A stretch of DNA of 64,000 nt from Shinisaurus crocodilurus (GCA_021292165.1 CM037881.1:3472001-3536000); one strand, 5' to 3'. Counted from the stretch's first letter, positions 45,345 through 56,491 are shown. Notes: generated from the letters alone by a model not told the origin. Program-made: numbers and translations.

Positions 45345-45359
45345 CTGGGCCCATAACCC
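45345..45359 (-). promoter_or_regulatory. Copia 2 primer-binding site, iMet-tRNA anticodon arm
   Basis: Directly inside the 5' LTR, the + strand reads CTGGGCCCATAACCC. This is the anticodon stem-loop of eukaryotic initiator-Met tRNA as I know it (GCTGGGCCCATAACCCAGAG). The minus-sense transcript therefore carries 15 nt complementary to the tRNA interior, not its 3' CCA end. Drosophila copia is primed by a cleaved half of the same tRNA. Confidence 0.85.
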
Positions 45360-46029
45360 TGATGGCGCGTGAGTGACAGCAGAGCCCCGCGTATTGCTGG
45401 ATGGGAGATTTATAATCCTGTCTGTGCATAGAGGCCCATTATTCCACACACAGATCTTCCAGATCTCACCCCCCTCTGCGCAGCGTGCAGCGTGTCGGTT
45501 TGAAGCTGCCAGCCAGCTTGCCTGTAATCCGACTCCAGCTTCTAGCTTCCCCGGTTTGCAGACTAATCCAAGTGGCAAGGAAACACTCTGTAACACCACA
45601 GATCTATTTCTACCTGTTTATTTACTTAGCAAGTAATATTCTACAGAGTATACATTTCCTAGTTACAGTCCATGTGCAGAGTACAATGCATAGCAAGCAT
45701 TAGTTCCAGTGGAGTAGGTTGAGCTTCACTCCACCTCAGCAAAGACGTTACATTGTTGCAAAGTCCAGCAAGCAATAGCCAGAAGAGAGAAAGAATAGAG
45801 AAAGCAGTCCTGCTCTTCTCTAAAATGGCTTCAGACAGAAAAACAAGTTAGCACGTCATCAGAACATACAAATCATGTGACTAGCTCATAATGTTCCCAG
45901 GGCCTAGCTTTCCCATGAGAAAGAACACGGGAAAGTAGAAAGACATAACACACTTGTTTACAGCCATTCTGTTCCTTTCCATGTGTAAACACTGTGCTAC
46001 AGCTGGTCAATGTGATACATATCACAACA
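45360..46029 (-). repeat. 5' LTR of copia element 2 (670 bp)
   Basis: In minus sense it runs TGTTGTGATATGTATCACAT ... CACTCACGCGCCATCA, with TG/CA ends. The outer edge adjoins the GGGAG duplication, the inner edge the primer-binding site. Confidence 0.92.
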
Positions 46030-46130
46030 GGGAGACCCCTCCTCTAGTTTCCTGCATTGAGCAGGGGGTTGGACTCGATGGCCTTGTAGGCCCCTTCCAA
46101 CTCTATGATCTATGAATCTATGATCTATTA
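46030..46130 (+). mobile_element. 5S-rRNA-derived SINE, right half
   Basis: Resumes GGGAGACCCCTCCTCTAG, TTTCCTGCATTGAGCAGGGG, GGACTCGATGGCCTTGTAGG, ending in ATGATCTATGAATCTATG. It pairs with the left half at 39806-39887. Confidence 0.92.
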
Positions 46131-46260
46131 ATGCAGCCTAAAATTAAGTTGGCCTTTTTTGCAGCTGTATCACACTGCTAATTAACGTTCAACTTATGAT
46201 GGACTGCAATCCCAAGATCTTTTCCACATATTTTCTAATGCACATTATTTTTCTAGCAAG
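46131..46260 (-). mobile_element. CR1 LINE, outermost layer (right part)
   Basis: TTAATGCAGCCTAAAATTAA and TTTGCAGCTGTATCACACTG, the CR1 region that should follow the segment ending at 39805. Parallel sequence is at 50650-50760. Confidence 0.75.
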
Positions 46261-46592
46261 ATCATGCAATTGGAGGGATCTCAGTGGGTTACCTGGCCCA
46301 GTCCCTCTCCCCTCCCAATATATATTTGCCAGACGCCTACCCAAACTTCCCTTGAAATCCTCCAAGCATGGATAGAGATTATTAGTTGCTGTTGCTCTGT
46401 CATATTGACTGAATGCATGTTAGATCAAATGAACAGTAAAGATGTTGCACAAAATATGTATCTGAAGCTAATTAGAATAACAATGGGATGGGTAAGTGGA
46501 AGATTAGGCCAGAATCAAGTTTCTACATTCTGGAAAATGTTAAAACTCCTCCTCCTGAACTAACTCCTTTACCTGTTTTCTTCTCACCCCAG
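46261..46592. other. Intron before exon 7, nothing recognised
   Basis: No repeat identified; ends in the exon 7 acceptor. Confidence 0.5.
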
Positions 46593-46829
46593 GGCATTCT
46601 GTTGATGTATGGGGCCTACCTTGCTGGTCTGACAGATGATCTCAGCTGTCCACCAGTCAATCAGTCTCTGACCCTCATCGTGGGGATAACCATTATTTTT
46701 CTCTCTACTGGAATTTTGCTGGTTGTAAATCGTTTTTTCCACTTGTGGCACAACTTGGTCTTTGGATTTACCTCAGGAGGAATCTGTATTTGTACATCTA
46801 CAATAAACTGTTTGATCTTTATCCCACAG
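46593..46829 (+). CDS. GPR156: GPR156 coding exon 7 (TM5-TM7)
   Basis: Encodes residues 248-326 (79 codons). It completes TM5 (ILLMYGAYLAGLT), then has the third extracellular loop with PPVNQSLT, TM6 (IVGITIIFLSTGILLVV), RFFHLWHNLVFG and TM7 (TSGGICICTSTINCLIFIPQ). The order and motifs match GPR156 closely. Acceptor TTCTCACCCCAG, donor GTAAGA. Phase 0. It starts about 330 bp after the large nested-transposon block ends. Confidence 0.96.
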
Positions 46830-47298
46830 GTAAGAAACCAGGTGTGAGAGAGAAGTATCACTAACCATCATTTTTCTGAAGGACTGAGTGTGCTTGCACA
46901 AACACACGAAGAAAGGGAAAGCTGACGTGCGGGCAGTAAGCTATGAATGTTCAATCTCACCAGCAAGATAACCTAGAATCATAGAAAAGTAGAGTTGGTA
47001 AAGTAAAGTTTAAACCAAAAACAACAACCCCCCCACACACATATGTAGGCAGCAGAAGCCCCATTTGCTTATTTATCTTTTGGGCTGACTCTTGTGGAAA
47101 TGCTTCATTACAGAATGTACAAGAGTGGCCCCACAACAAAATGCTGCAGCATATTCCCAGTTCCTAACAGGAGTGCTCCTGTTCAGGGCTCCAGTCAGCC
47201 TGGAACAGGAACCATTTAGCACCGCTTGGGGCTTGTAGCGGACACCTTTCCCACCCTTTCCCGTCTCTGCTATATCTTCAAGGGCTTAAGACTGGAGT

Positions 47299-47330
47299 TG
47301 ACTTTCTCTCTCTCTCTCTCTCTCTCTAAT
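47299..47330. repeat. (TC)n microsatellite
   Basis: CT run followed by TAATTAATTAA. Confidence 0.85.
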
Positions 47331-50100
47331 TAATTAATATTAAAAACAAAAACAAACACCACAAAACATATGACAATTAACAAAGAAAAAAAGAAAAAAA
47401 ACCTAAAATGGACTTCTGATTTTCTCTACAGCAAATATAAGTGTCAAGAGAAAGCCAGAGCCCCCCACACACACACACGCACACACGCACGCACACACGC
47501 ACACACACACGCCGCCACCCTGCACTCCCCAAAAAGCCACAATAAGAGTCATCAACATGCCCCGCCCCCGGCAACTCCCCCGTCTGGCAGCCAAATGAGC
47601 TGTGAAGTATCCCCCACCTCAACCAGGGCGCCCAGGTGCTTGGTAGAAGGAAAGAGCAATAAATACTCCTGCGCACTGGGCAAGCAGGAAAAACCAGCCG
47701 TGCTGGGAGGGGGCACAACGAGAAGGAGGGAGCCCAACGGAAGGTATAAAACCCAGGGCCAGTGGCGGGAAAGGTTTTTGGTCGTGGGTAGCAAGCTGCT
47801 CGAAGGTCCAGGCTCCGGTCAGACCTCATCCTCCAGCCCCGGGGGGGGGAGCTCCCGGTGAACAACGCTACCTCAGACTAGCCCTTGAAGAGTCAAGGCG
47901 GCTTTCTAGGAACCAGGTCATTCCAGGTACTGCTGTCTGTATTGCTTTTACAGCTCGCTACTAGATCAATTGCAGGCGTGTGCCTAGCGTGTTGCTTTTG
48001 TATATGTTCTGATACGCTCCATTAAATTCTGTTTACCTGTAAACAGTGTAGTAGTGTCCATTCAAACTCGGTCTCCTCACTCCTCCTGCGTTATAATTCG
48101 GTCGTGGCTTCTGCCAGAGAGCCGCATACCGCTGACAGAGGGCTAACCTAGTTCCGGTTAACCCCTGAATGCCCGAACCCGCCAAAAGGACAGTTGCAGT
48201 CCTTTTCCACAATAAGTAACAATGTTTTCTCTTACTCTAGAATTACAAAGAAAATTCTCTTTTTTCTATTCTCTCAAAATTGTTCTTATTCACCAAACCC
48301 ACAAAGAAACAAATCATTTTTTTCCTAATCCCTGCAAAAAATCAATTAGAGGTTTCCACTCTGCAATAAACGTAGTTATTGTCCTTTAATTAATGACATA
48401 CGTTTAGCCATTTCTGCCAACTCCAGCATCTTCACCAACCATTCTTCTGTTGTAGGCAATGTTGAACATTTCCACTTTCGTGCATACAATAATCTCGCTG
48501 CCATTGTCATATATAAAAATAAAGTTCCATGACTTCTTTCCAACTGCTTGTCCATTAATCCCAAGAAAAAAGACTCTGGTTTCAATTGTATATTAATCTT
48601 TAAAAACATTTGAATTAATGAATGAATTTGTATCCAATTTTTTTGGGCTTTCTTACATGTCCACCACATATGGTAAAATGTCCCTTCTTGTTGTTCGTAT
48701 TTCCAGCAAACACCCGAAATGCCTCTATGCATTTTGGCTAATTTCTCCAGAGACATATACCAGCGATATATTTACCAACAATATACAATATAGACATATA
48801 TCAACGATATACAATAAACGCAGACATTGTCTTTTCTCTAATCAATAATGACGTAAGTTTGGCCATCTCTGCCAGCTCCACCATCTTGACCAGCCATTCC
48901 TCCGTTGTAGGCAATGCTGGGACTTTCCATTTTTGTGTGTATAATAGTCTTGCTGCTGTTGTCATATATAAAAATGAAGTTCCATAGCTTCTTTCCAACT
49001 GACTATCCATTATTCCCAAGAGAAAAGCCTCTGGTTTCAATTGAATGTTAATCTTAAAAAAAAATTGAATGAATGAATGAATTTGTATCCCATTTTTTAA
49101 AGCTTTATTACATGTCCACCACATATGGTAAAAAGTTCCTTCTTGCCATTCATTCTCAAAGCTCTTACAGTATATGCCTGGAAGTCCATCTGGTCCAGGA
49201 GCCTTTCCTGGTTTGATCTTTTTGATAGCTTCCACCTTATTGTTATAGGACCGTTCATAATTTATCTCTGTTCCTCTTAGGTAATCTTAGGTAACTTTTG
49301 TTTTTCAGTATATTCATCTATTCTTTCAGGTGCGAAATCATGTCCTTTATATAAATTCGAGTAATACTGATAAAATACTTTTTGTATCGCCATATTATCT
49401 GTTAATACAGTATCCCCCCTCTTGTATTTTTAATATCATTTTCTTTTCTCTTTCTTTTCGCAATTTATAAGCTAACCATCTCCCTGGTTTATTTGCAAAT
49501 TCAAAGTTGCTTTCACGTAATTCAATTTTATTTCCATTTCTCTTATTGTTAACATAGATAGCAGTTGCTGTAAAATTTTAATTTGTTGAAGAGTATTTGT
49601 TTTTCTTGGAGAGTTCTTTAATTCTTCTTCTTTTCTTTTTATCTCCTCCAAATATTTTGTATTTTCTCTTGCCTCTTTTTCTTGAGCTGGGTATTATGCT
49701 GTATAAAATAACCCCTGAGAAAGGCTTTACTAGCATCCCAGACCATTCTCAAATCTGTACCTTTATTTAAATTAGTATCAAATAATTCTTTTAGGTTTTT
49801 TTTTTTTTTTTTTTACAATCTTCAACAATAACTGCATTTTGTAATAATGCTTCATTTAATCTCCATCTAAAAGTGTTAGCTTTTCTTTTATAAACCATAG
49901 TCACAGGGTTATGATCTGAAAAAGTATTTGGTAAAATCTCTGTTTTAGAAATTTTAGTAACTAAATCTCTAGATGTCAAAATCATATCTATTCCTGAAAA
50001 GGATCTGTGCCTCTCTAAAAATTAAGTATATTCCCTTGAATTACCATATTTCTGCCTCCATAAATTCACCAACCCCAAATTGTCCATCAAAATTTTAAAA
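47331..50100 (-). mobile_element. L1-type LINE, deleted and split by LTR
   Basis: Minus sense from the right: an endonuclease end (SDHNPVTMVYKRKANTFRWR, 49791-49985), the RT start (IKPGKAPGPDGLPG) fused directly to the C-terminal Cys motif region (WQEGTFYHMWWTC) at 48801-49235, a second C-terminal copy (CWKYEQQEGTFYHMWWTC, 48376-48756), then the A-rich 3' UTR split by a solo LTR. Nearly the whole RT is missing. Confidence 0.8.
47442..48211 (+). mobile_element. Solo LTR, family B, 5-bp TSD ATAAG
   Basis: Begins TGTCAAGAGAAAGCC and ends CCTTTTCCACA; ATAAG flanks both sides (47437-47441, 48212-48216). A TATA box (GGTATAAAACCC) near 47740 and an ATTAAA near 48020 fit U3-R-U5 on the + strand. A CA/CG-rich microsatellite (about 47462-47512) lies near its 5' end. 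Same family as 12083-12869. Confidence 0.88.
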
Positions 50101-50104
50101 AATG

Positions 50105-50600
50105 GAAGTAGGGATCTGCGCGGAGCTCGATCAGGGGGTAGAAGCAGGGCGAACTTGCCCCGCTCGACCCCCCCCCCGAGCTCCGCGCGACTTACCTTTC
50201 CCCAGCTCGGCACATGTCCTCGCGAGAGGAGCCAGGGAAAGGGAACTTCCAGGTCCCCGGTGCTGCGTTTTTTACATAAAAGACAGTGGAAACCACCTTA
50301 GAACCACCACGATTTGCGTAAGCAGCACTGTCAGTGGCTGTCAAAATGGGGATCGTGGAAGCCAGGCTGTCAATCCCGCTTTCATGATCTCTGTACAAAA
50401 AAGTCACAGGTAGCCAAAAGCAGCTCACGATCACGGGGAGGGGAGGGGGAGACAAGCCAGTCCTGCCGCAGTGTCCCCTGGGATACCTGTGGGAGGACTG
50501 AGGGGGCAGTGAGGGGGCCAACAGCCCACAGTGAGCCTGATCATCTGTCGGGCACACCGTGGGTTGTGGCCGGCAACCCACCCACCGTGTGAACACACCC
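50105..50600. mobile_element. Fold-back repeat block
   Basis: A hairpin with arms CGCGGAGCTCG and CGAGCTCCGCG at about 50118-50190, followed by palindromic-MITE-like sequence ending in CACCGTGTGAACACACCC. It adjoins the CR1 fragment. Confidence 0.45.
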
Positions 50601-50604
50601 AGAA

Positions 50605-51290
50605 TTTGAGGTGAGGTCTGAACAGAGTAGAGTGGAACTATTCCCATCATTTAGAAACTACTTCTAATGATGCAACCTAAAATTGCAATTGCTCTTTCTG
50701 CAGCCACATCACAGTGCTGACTCATATTCAGCTTGTGATCGACTATAACTAAAGGATCTTTTTACATGTACTATTGTCAAATAAGGTTCAACCCATCTTG
50801 TGCTTTTGATTATTCTTTCCTAAATGAAGAACTTTGCACTTGTCAATGTTAAATGTCATTCTGTTATTTTCCGCCCAATTTTCTAACCTATCAAGATCAT
50901 TCTGAATTTTGTTCCTGTCTTCTAAGTTACCCCACACAATTTTGTATCATCTGCAAATTTGAGAAGCATTCCACCCACCTCTTCTTCCAAGTCATTAGGA
51001 CCAAGCCCTGCAGCACCCCACTCGATGCCTCCCTCCAGTTTGATCACGCTTTGAGTACGGTTCTCCAGCCAGCTGTGGATCCATCTAGTGGCCATCTGGC
51101 CCACACTTAACTAGTTTACTAATCAGATTATCATAGGGCACTTCATCAAATGCCTTGCTGAAATCAAGATGTATTATGTCTACAGCTTTTCCATGATCTA
51201 CTAAGGAAGTAACCCCATTGAAAAATGAAATAAGGTTAGTCTGGGAGGACTTGTGTCTGCTCCTGAACAAAATAGTGGTTTAAAATTATG
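50605..51290 (-). mobile_element. CR1 LINE RT fragment
   Basis: Minus sense: TNLISFFNGVTSLVDHGKAV, DIIHLDFSKAFDEVPYDNLI, then WIHSWLENRTQSV and FADDTKLCG in other frames, then CR1 downstream sequence. The same subfamily as 60310-62140. Confidence 0.85.
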
Positions 51291-51424
51291 TAGCTTGCCT
51301 AATGATGTTTGTGTGAAACCCGATCAGAGCTGTAAAAGACATCTAGTAACACAAACAACCATACTTGGTGTTTCTCTTCTTAAAGAGACTGAGAATGTCT
51401 AAGTGTCTGTATGAATGGTGTGTA

Positions 51425-52040
51425 TGCACTCATGATCTTTATTTATTTATTTACAGTATTTGTATACTGCTCCATATCTAAGCATTTCTGGAGCAATGAA
51501 CAATAAAAAGATAAAAACAGATAAAAGAAACAAAAACAATACACTGAAAACATTAAAATGGTGATTGGTTTGCAGAGAAGGCTTCCCTGAACAAGGAGGT
51601 CTTCAGCAGGCACCAAAAGCAAGCAGTGTCGGAACCTGACCTCCAGAGGCAGGGAGTTCCATAGAAATGGAGCCACCACACTGAAGGCTTCATTTCTATG
51701 GACTCCAAACGTGGGACCACCATGAGAATGTCCTCTGATGTCCTCAGTGACCAGGCAGGTTGGTAAGGGAGAAGGCGCTTTCTCAGGTATCGTGGTCCCA
51801 AGTTGTTTTGGGCTTTGTACACAAGTACCAGAACCTTAAACCTAGCCCGGTAGCAAATAAAGTCACTTGATTGTCTGTGTTGTTGCTGGAGGAGGAGAAT
51901 GTGGGTCCAAAGGAGTGCTTTTATGTGGTTTCCCCTCTGCCTCAGTTTCCCTTTTCTATTATATGGAGTGCTGGGTATTGAAAAGACTGCTCTGCCTCTC
52001 ATGACTCCATTGGATCTGTCCCACCAGTCTCGGTGGACAC
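51425..52040 (-). mobile_element. L2 LINE 3' region
   Basis: Minus frame with RFKVLVLVYKAQNNLGPRYL and LRKRLLPYQPAWSLRTSED, the L2 RT C-terminus, then WNSLPLEVR and the 3' UTR. Confidence 0.8.
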
Positions 52041-52189
52041 TAGCTGCCACTGCCAGGGATGCTGACATCATCTGCCACCACCACCCTCAGCCTTCCCAAT
52101 TCCCTGTGAGCTTAAACCTCACAGTAGGTGGGAGAAAATGAATTTTCCCAGCAATACTATATTGTTCCTTGCAATGCAAAGTATTTTGG
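52041..52189. other. Short spacer, nothing recognised
   Basis: Unclassified sequence between two LINE fragments. Confidence 0.4.
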
Positions 52190-52707
52190 GGTAGTAGTAG
52201 TAGGCGATCACTCATGACCAAGTAAGATTGTCTTCCAGGATAAAAATTACAAAAAGAAAATTTTAAAAGGAGGAAATTCTAAAAAATTGTGTAGACTCTA
52301 GCGATGGGTCCGCAAGTGACTGTGGAGGCCAATTCTAGATCCACACAGCTTCCCACAGTGAGGACACGGGTTACCAGATGGAAGATGGTCCGGTAAAGGA
52401 TTCGTTTGACGTGCTTTTCGCTTAGCACGTTTCTCCCTTTCACCTTGCACTCGGGCTTCTTCAAAGTCCATGGAACCTTTGTGAAAGGCCAACCTCCAGT
52501 TAGATCGTTCATGGGCCAGAGCTTCCCAGTTCTCGATGTTTATATTGCATTTTTTTAGATTAGCCTTAAGAACATCTTTAAACCTCTTATACTGACCACC
52601 GATATTCCGCTTTCCATCCTTGAGTTGGGAATAAAGCAACTGCTTTGGGAGACAGCAGACATTCGAACAACATGACCGGTCCATTGAAGTTGGCGTTGAA
52701 GGAGTGT
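52190..52707 (-). mobile_element. Zinc-finger LINE, 3' end copy D
   Basis: Minus frame 52298-52684 with KQLLYSQLKDGKRNIGGQYK, MDFEEARVQGEREKRAKRKA and the terminal finger CPHCGKLCGSRIGLHSH. The tail on this strand is (CTA)4. Confidence 0.92.
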
Positions 52708-52711
52708 GTTT

Positions 52712-52990
52712 TGGGGTGTCTTGGTCTTGAATGGGCCCATTAGCTTTACAAAAGCCCTGCTCCTGGTAGAGAGGAAAACTGCTAGAACTGGTTTGATATG
52801 GATGAACCCACCTGCCTGCATTTTTTGACTCTTCTTGGGGGTGTGGCTATGGGCACTGTCACGATGAGCACCTGCACTTCAAAATTTACCATTACATCAC
52901 TGACACCATATGTTGTGGGGCGGGATGGAAGCAGCCCCAATTTAACTGTATTTTATGTAAGCCACCTTAAGGGATCATTCTGGATCAATA
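52712..52990. repeat. Unclassified dispersed repeat, copy 2
   Basis: Reverse-complement relative of 8732-9070 (shares AACTGCTAGAACTG and ATGGATGAACCCA). Confidence 0.55.
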
Positions 52991-53254
52991 GGTAGGGTAG
53001 ATATTTGTGTGTATGTAAGAGAGCGAGAGAGAGAGCAGACATTCATATAAAGAGTGAGAGAGGTGATTTTAGTTTCAGATATGAAAACTCTTTAGTCCAG
53101 TTGAGTGGACAGAGGGAGGCCTAGGCTTATGATGCGGCTTCAAGGGTAAATGTTTTGTCTCCTTGCCTTTTCTCTATCTTTCTCTTTCCATCTTTGTCCT
53201 CTTTCCATTTTTCTGTTTCCCACTAATTTCTAGGTCTACTTTAATGTTCAGCAG

Positions 53255-53410
53255 GTCAGACAATGGAAGGCTTTTAAAAAACCTGACATCAGCAACATGG
53301 CCAAATATTTTACCAGCTCCAGCAAGAACTTTCACTCCACAATGTACAGTGATGAAGAGATCTACCAGTTGCTTGGAGAAAAAAATTCCATGATGCAGCA
53401 GCTTGCAGAG
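53255..53410 (+). CDS. GPR156: GPR156 coding exon 8 (proximal tail, coiled coil)
   Basis: Encodes residues 327-378 (52 codons): VRQWKAFKK after TM7, then MAKYFTSSSKNFHS, conserved in mammals, then the start of a coiled coil (LLGEKNSMMQQLAE). The acceptor is ambiguous. CAGCAG at 53249-53254 is a NAGNAG-type site, and an in-frame TAG lies at 53231-53233. The start at 53255 gives IPQ-VRQWK, which best matches the family. Donor GTAAGA. Confidence 0.92.
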
Positions 53411-53775
53411 GTAAGAAGCAGTCACATAATCAATAGAAAGAATAGTTCCCCCTCTAAGTCACATTATGCCTTAATATCAGATTAATCATATATATGTATA
53501 TCCTACCCAGCCCCCTTATCACACAATACATCCAATTGTAAGTTCAGACATATGACCGATTTCTCACCCCTCCCTCCCCCCCCCACAAAAAAACCCCCTC
53601 TCAAGCACACCAAAAGTGAATATTAAAAAACACCTCATGAAACACTTCAAATAAAAATTGAACATAAGATTTGGAAACCAAGGGATAAACCATTCTTTAA
53701 AAGACTACCCTAGCTGTGAAACTCCATAGCTCAAGGTAATATCTTCTATACAGTGGTTTTATTTATTTATTTATT

Positions 53776-54216
53776 GGTTCACACATTACACTAATCCATA
53801 GTGTGGGTTGTTGAATTCTGCGCCGTTGTGATGCGTGAATGCAGACATGCCAGCGAACTATCATTTGTTAACCACAAACAAACCAGACAGACAACCCATG
53901 GTTTGTTGTTGGGTTGTAAACTGGATTGTTTAATCTGTGGGTTGTTGCTATGTGCAAACCCAGAACCATGGGTTGTTCATGGGTTGTTTTGCAAGGCCAC
54001 ACAGGCAGCAGGCAAGAGTGGTAAAAAACAACAACCCAGCCATGCTGCATGCCATACTACAACACTGCAAAGGCATTTGGGATACAGGGTGGAAGCGGAC
54101 AAAGGAGGAGGGAAACCATCTAGGGGTTGAGAAAAAAAGCATGGTTTGTTCAGCTGTTTGCCAGACAAACCTTAGGTAGGGCAACAAACCATGGGCTAGT
54201 GTTATGTGCAAACTAA
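53776..54216. mobile_element. Palindromic MITE with GGTTCACACAT ends
   Basis: Left end GGTTCACACATTACACTAAT; right end contains its inverted relative (CTAGTGTTATGTGCAAAC). Internal CCATGGTTTGTTG and AACAAACCATGG motifs in both orientations. Confidence 0.6.
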
Positions 54217-54268
54217 CATGGCCAGTGTTGGTAGTCTTCATTGGGCCAGTGAGATCCATTTCTGTGTA

Positions 54269-54503
54269 CAGACTGTCCCCGGGTTACGAACGTCCCGACT
54301 TATGGACAACTCAGACTTAAGAACGGACTGCCATATATGTAAAAATCTGAGTTAAATACAATGGTTCGTACTTACGAATGAATGCACTATCCTTTGCGAC
54401 ACTTTGAAAACATTGCGCGGCTTCTGTTCCGACTTACGTTCGTACACATTCAACTTAAAGACAGATTTATGAATGGATCTCGTTCATAACCTGGGGACTG
54501 CTG
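54269..54503. mobile_element. Tc1/mariner-like MITE, 235 bp
   Basis: Ends CAGACTGTCCCCGGGTTACG and (inverted) CAGCAGTCCCCAGGTTATG, flanked by TA at 54267-54268 and 54504-54505. The interior has repeated ACTTACG motifs. No transposase. Confidence 0.85.
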
Positions 54504-54505
54504 TA

Positions 54506-55789
54506 CTATAAAAGAGTGAAGCAGCAAATCATAGATGCATATTGTGACAAATTTGTCTTTGCCATTTTTCACAATGTGCCCTTCACAACCGTTGAGAGCA
54601 CACAGGTATTTCATGCCCAAGTAGAAATTGTGTGAGAAGATTCCCAAAGTAGGTAGCTGCTGCAGTATTCTTACTGTCAAACCCTCTCCTGCATAGAGAG
54701 TTGTATTGTTTCCATGCTCCCATACTTGCATTAGTGTTGGGGAGTTCTAGGAGGCAGCCCTTTGCGGGGTCATTCAATTTGTGAGGAGGCAATGATAGAG
54801 ACAAATATATTTTACAGATATACAAGTGGTGCATGGGGGTCAGACAGATATTCAGGGAGATAGTGCTAGTCTTTAAAGCAGCATCAGTTCCCCCAAAGCA
54901 AGAGCACTGCCCTGCAACTCTTTTCCAGCCAACTGAAGCAAATCAGAGTTCTGCCTGGCATTCAGCCCCTACTCTGGCTAGTAGTTAAAGGCCAGAGTCA
55001 TTACCAAGTGACTTCAGTTAGCAAACTATATGGAAACCTTGAAAAAAGGAGTCACAATAATTTAGTTATTATTAACATTTATATACCACCTTATCTACTA
55101 GAAAGCCATTAAGGTAGTGTATATTATTTAAACAAGTTATTTTAAAAAGTGAGCTTCCTAGAGACAATTACTGGCCACTCTTGGAAACAGAATGCTAGAT
55201 TTAGTCTGAAACAGTGGAGCAATTCCTAAGAGTGCTTACAGATAGAGGGTGCTCACAACACAACATTACATTAGAAAACCATCCCATCCTTGACATGGGA
55301 CTTTAGAGAGATGAATAATTACAGTCCCATTCTTACTGATTCATCAAGGTGCTCATCATACCTTTACTTGTAAAATCTGCAACCCTATGCACATATGGGT
55401 TGTTCCTTACTTGGGATTAAATCTAATTTAAATAAATGGGACTTACTTCTGAGTAAACATGGCTGATTAGGGGGGAAAGCTCATCTTCTATATGAGCTAT
55501 GTTATGTTCCTTTCTGGGGGGTTTCCCCCCTTCTAAAGTTGGATGGTTCAGCCCTTCCTTTGAAAAGATGAATGCCTACTTTACACATGCAGCAAAATGA
55601 GGTGGTAGAATTGTTACAACACTTCATGTTGTAGGTGGAATTGTCATTTTTAATGCTGCATCATGTTAAAAAAACCACCTTCCACAAGTAAACAAACAGA
55701 TTAAAAAAATATCAAGGAGAAAGGTTCTAACCTACCCTGCTTTTTGCTGTGCTATGTTTCTACTTGCAGGGTGTTCCTCCCCCAGTGAA
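54506..55789. other. Intron 8, no gene recognised
   Basis: Mostly unclassified. A SINE-like ACATTTATATACCACC segment is near 55074-55090. Confidence 0.45.
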
Positions 55790-56345
55790 GAACATTAAAA
55801 CTCTGATTCCTGTCTTTAGTCTGAAGTAATGCAGTCCATTCCACATCTATTGCAAAATACAGCTGCAAGGTTGCTAACTGGGGTCAAGTGAAGGGAACCT
55901 ATTATGCTAGTGCTTAAAGAACTAGAGCTCCTGGTTCACTTCTGAATATAGTTCAAAGTGTTGGTGACATAGCCTTGGGCCCACATAGCTTGCAGTGCCT
56001 GCAGGAATGCCTTCTCTCATACCGGCCTGCCATTGTGCTGTGCTCGGTTTTGGGAACCCTCCTCGGGGGAGGAGGTAAGGCAGGTGGTAAAAAGAGAGAG
56101 GGCCCTCTGTGTGGGGCCCCCCGTCAACAGGGAGGCTCACACGGCTGTGCTTTTGGTGCTGGGCAACCCCCATCCTAGGCTTTCAAAATCTAATGAGATT
56201 TTAGAACTGATTTTGATATTTTGGTTTTCTACTGATTTAACTGATTTTTAAAAAATGATTATGTACTTTTATGACTATGTATATTTTATTGTAAACCACC
56301 TGATAATTTCTGTTGAAGCATATGCTTATTAAATAAATAAATAAA
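55790..56345 (+). mobile_element. L2 LINE 3' region
   Basis: Degenerate L2 RT C-terminus followed by a 3' UTR ending in TTAAATAAATAAATAAATAAA. Confidence 0.65.
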
Positions 56346-56491
56346 TAAAATGTATTAATCACTTCCATTTTCTTTACCTCATTCTGCTGTATGTATAGCC
56401 AGGCCTGACTGTTTTTTTTACCTTCAAATCCTCACTTTATGAGAGATTATAATTGTGTTTTGCAGCATTTGCTTTGCTTTATTCAATACAG

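Larger units (their letters stand above)
39888..46029 (-). mobile_element. Ty1/copia element 2, with TSD GGGAG
   Basis: A structurally delimited minus-strand copia retrotransposon: a 5' LTR (45360-46029), primer-binding site, gag-pol, polypurine tract and a shrunken 3' LTR (39888-39918). Ends are TG...CA, and GGGAG flanks both sides (39883-39887, 46030-46034). It carries a LINE insertion at about 40909-42536; without it the element is about 4.5 kb. The open frames are broken, so it is no longer autonomous. Confidence 0.95.

Noticed and set aside
52298..52684. Stand-alone C2H2 zinc-finger gene
   Set aside because: The same finger and upstream sequence recur in six places with a common 3' UTR and microsatellite tail, so it is a truncated LINE C-terminus.
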